22,157 bases of DNA, taken from contig CAZDLK010000038.1 of assembly GCA_964506435.1 (NCBI GenBank), forward strand, positions 1-22,157. The letters are read 5' to 3'. This DNA comes from JAOZHU01 sp964506435 (GTDB lineage Archaea > Thermoproteota > Bathyarchaeia > Bathyarchaeales > Bathycorpusculaceae). Positions 22,103-22,157 of the stretch are shown here, piece after piece; within the stretch, counting starts at the first letter, position 1; the number at the start of each line of letters is the position of its first letter. The notes below the pieces were generated by a model. It was given only the letters and a program-made list of their open reading frames with translations, was not told where the DNA came from and did no database searches. The translations under genes and the position numbers were made by a program.

Positions 22103-22157
22103 GCGGCCGTCGTCTAGTCTGGTTTAGGACTTTAGCCTTCCAAGCTAATGATCCCGG
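22103..22157 (+). tRNA. tRNA-Gly (anticodon TCC), 3' part outside the window
   Basis: The acceptor 5' strand is GCGGCCG (22103-22109). The D stem GTCT/GGAC encloses a GG-containing loop. The anticodon stem TTAGC/GCTAA encloses loop CTTCCAA, giving anticodon TCC (22139-22141). The window ends early in the T arm (CCCGG). The D arm is nearly the same as in tRNA-Gly(GCC) at 2771. Confidence 0.9.

Noticed and set aside
1..22157. CRISPR array, insertion sequence, integrase or prophage
   Set aside because: No regularly spaced repeats, transposase, integrase or phage structural genes were found. The two tRNAs show no attachment-site duplication within the window.

Overview
The window looks archaeal. 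Many genes are preceded by TATA-like boxes (TTTAAA/CTTAAATA) about 25-32 bases before the transcript or gene start. Marker genes include a separate GMP synthetase ATP-pyrophosphatase subunit, an archaeal-type RtcB RNA ligase with archease, a tetrahydromethanopterin-type methylene dehydrogenase, an M42 aminopeptidase and a tandem Lrp regulator. The tetrahydromethanopterin enzyme, DapL lysine synthesis and the secreted-protein family fit a Bathyarchaeia-like member of the Thermoproteota or a methanogen relative; this placement is inference. There are no insertion sequences, CRISPR arrays, rRNA genes or prophage genes. It reads as an ordinary chromosomal segment.

Layout. Bases 1-2700 hold the 5' tip of a divergent gene, a double Lrp/AsnC regulator whose start codon is unclear, a poorly coding stretch, a minus-strand fusion of two DUF1508 (YegP) repeats with an Ig-like domain, and a small ORF. 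A tRNA-Gly(GCC) follows at 2771. Bases 3068-10465 are one co-directional cluster, dapA-dapB-lysC-asd-lysA-dapF-dapL. It encodes every step from aspartate to L-lysine by the diaminopimelate aminotransferase route. Five of the six junctions are overlapping or within 17 bases; an internal TATA box precedes lysA.

A zinc-ribbon gene converges on dapL. It is followed by about 600 bases without a convincing gene, apart from a two-copy degenerate repeat whose minus strand keeps a similar 19-residue peptide. Next come two overlapping, related genes for secreted, membrane-anchored beta-domain proteins, a small two-helix membrane protein, and divergently arranged methylene-H4MPT dehydrogenase and M42 peptidase genes. 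After those come a C_GCAxxG_C_C redox-type protein, archease, adenylate kinase (minus), an MBL-fold hydrolase, RtcB and GuaAb. The last protein genes encode an FYVE-spaced zinc finger joined to a WWSN/AGW-signature domain and a 59-residue membrane protein. The window ends inside a tRNA-Gly(TCC).

Functional links. The lys cluster is a self-contained biosynthetic unit. Archease and RtcB lie 1.8 kb apart and are known partners in RNA ligation and tRNA splicing; adenylate kinase and GuaAb nearby concern purine nucleotide supply. The most unusual items are the FYVE-like fusion protein, the DUF1508-Ig fusion, the peptide-preserving repeat, and the tandem Lrp gene without a canonical start codon at its predicted N-terminus.
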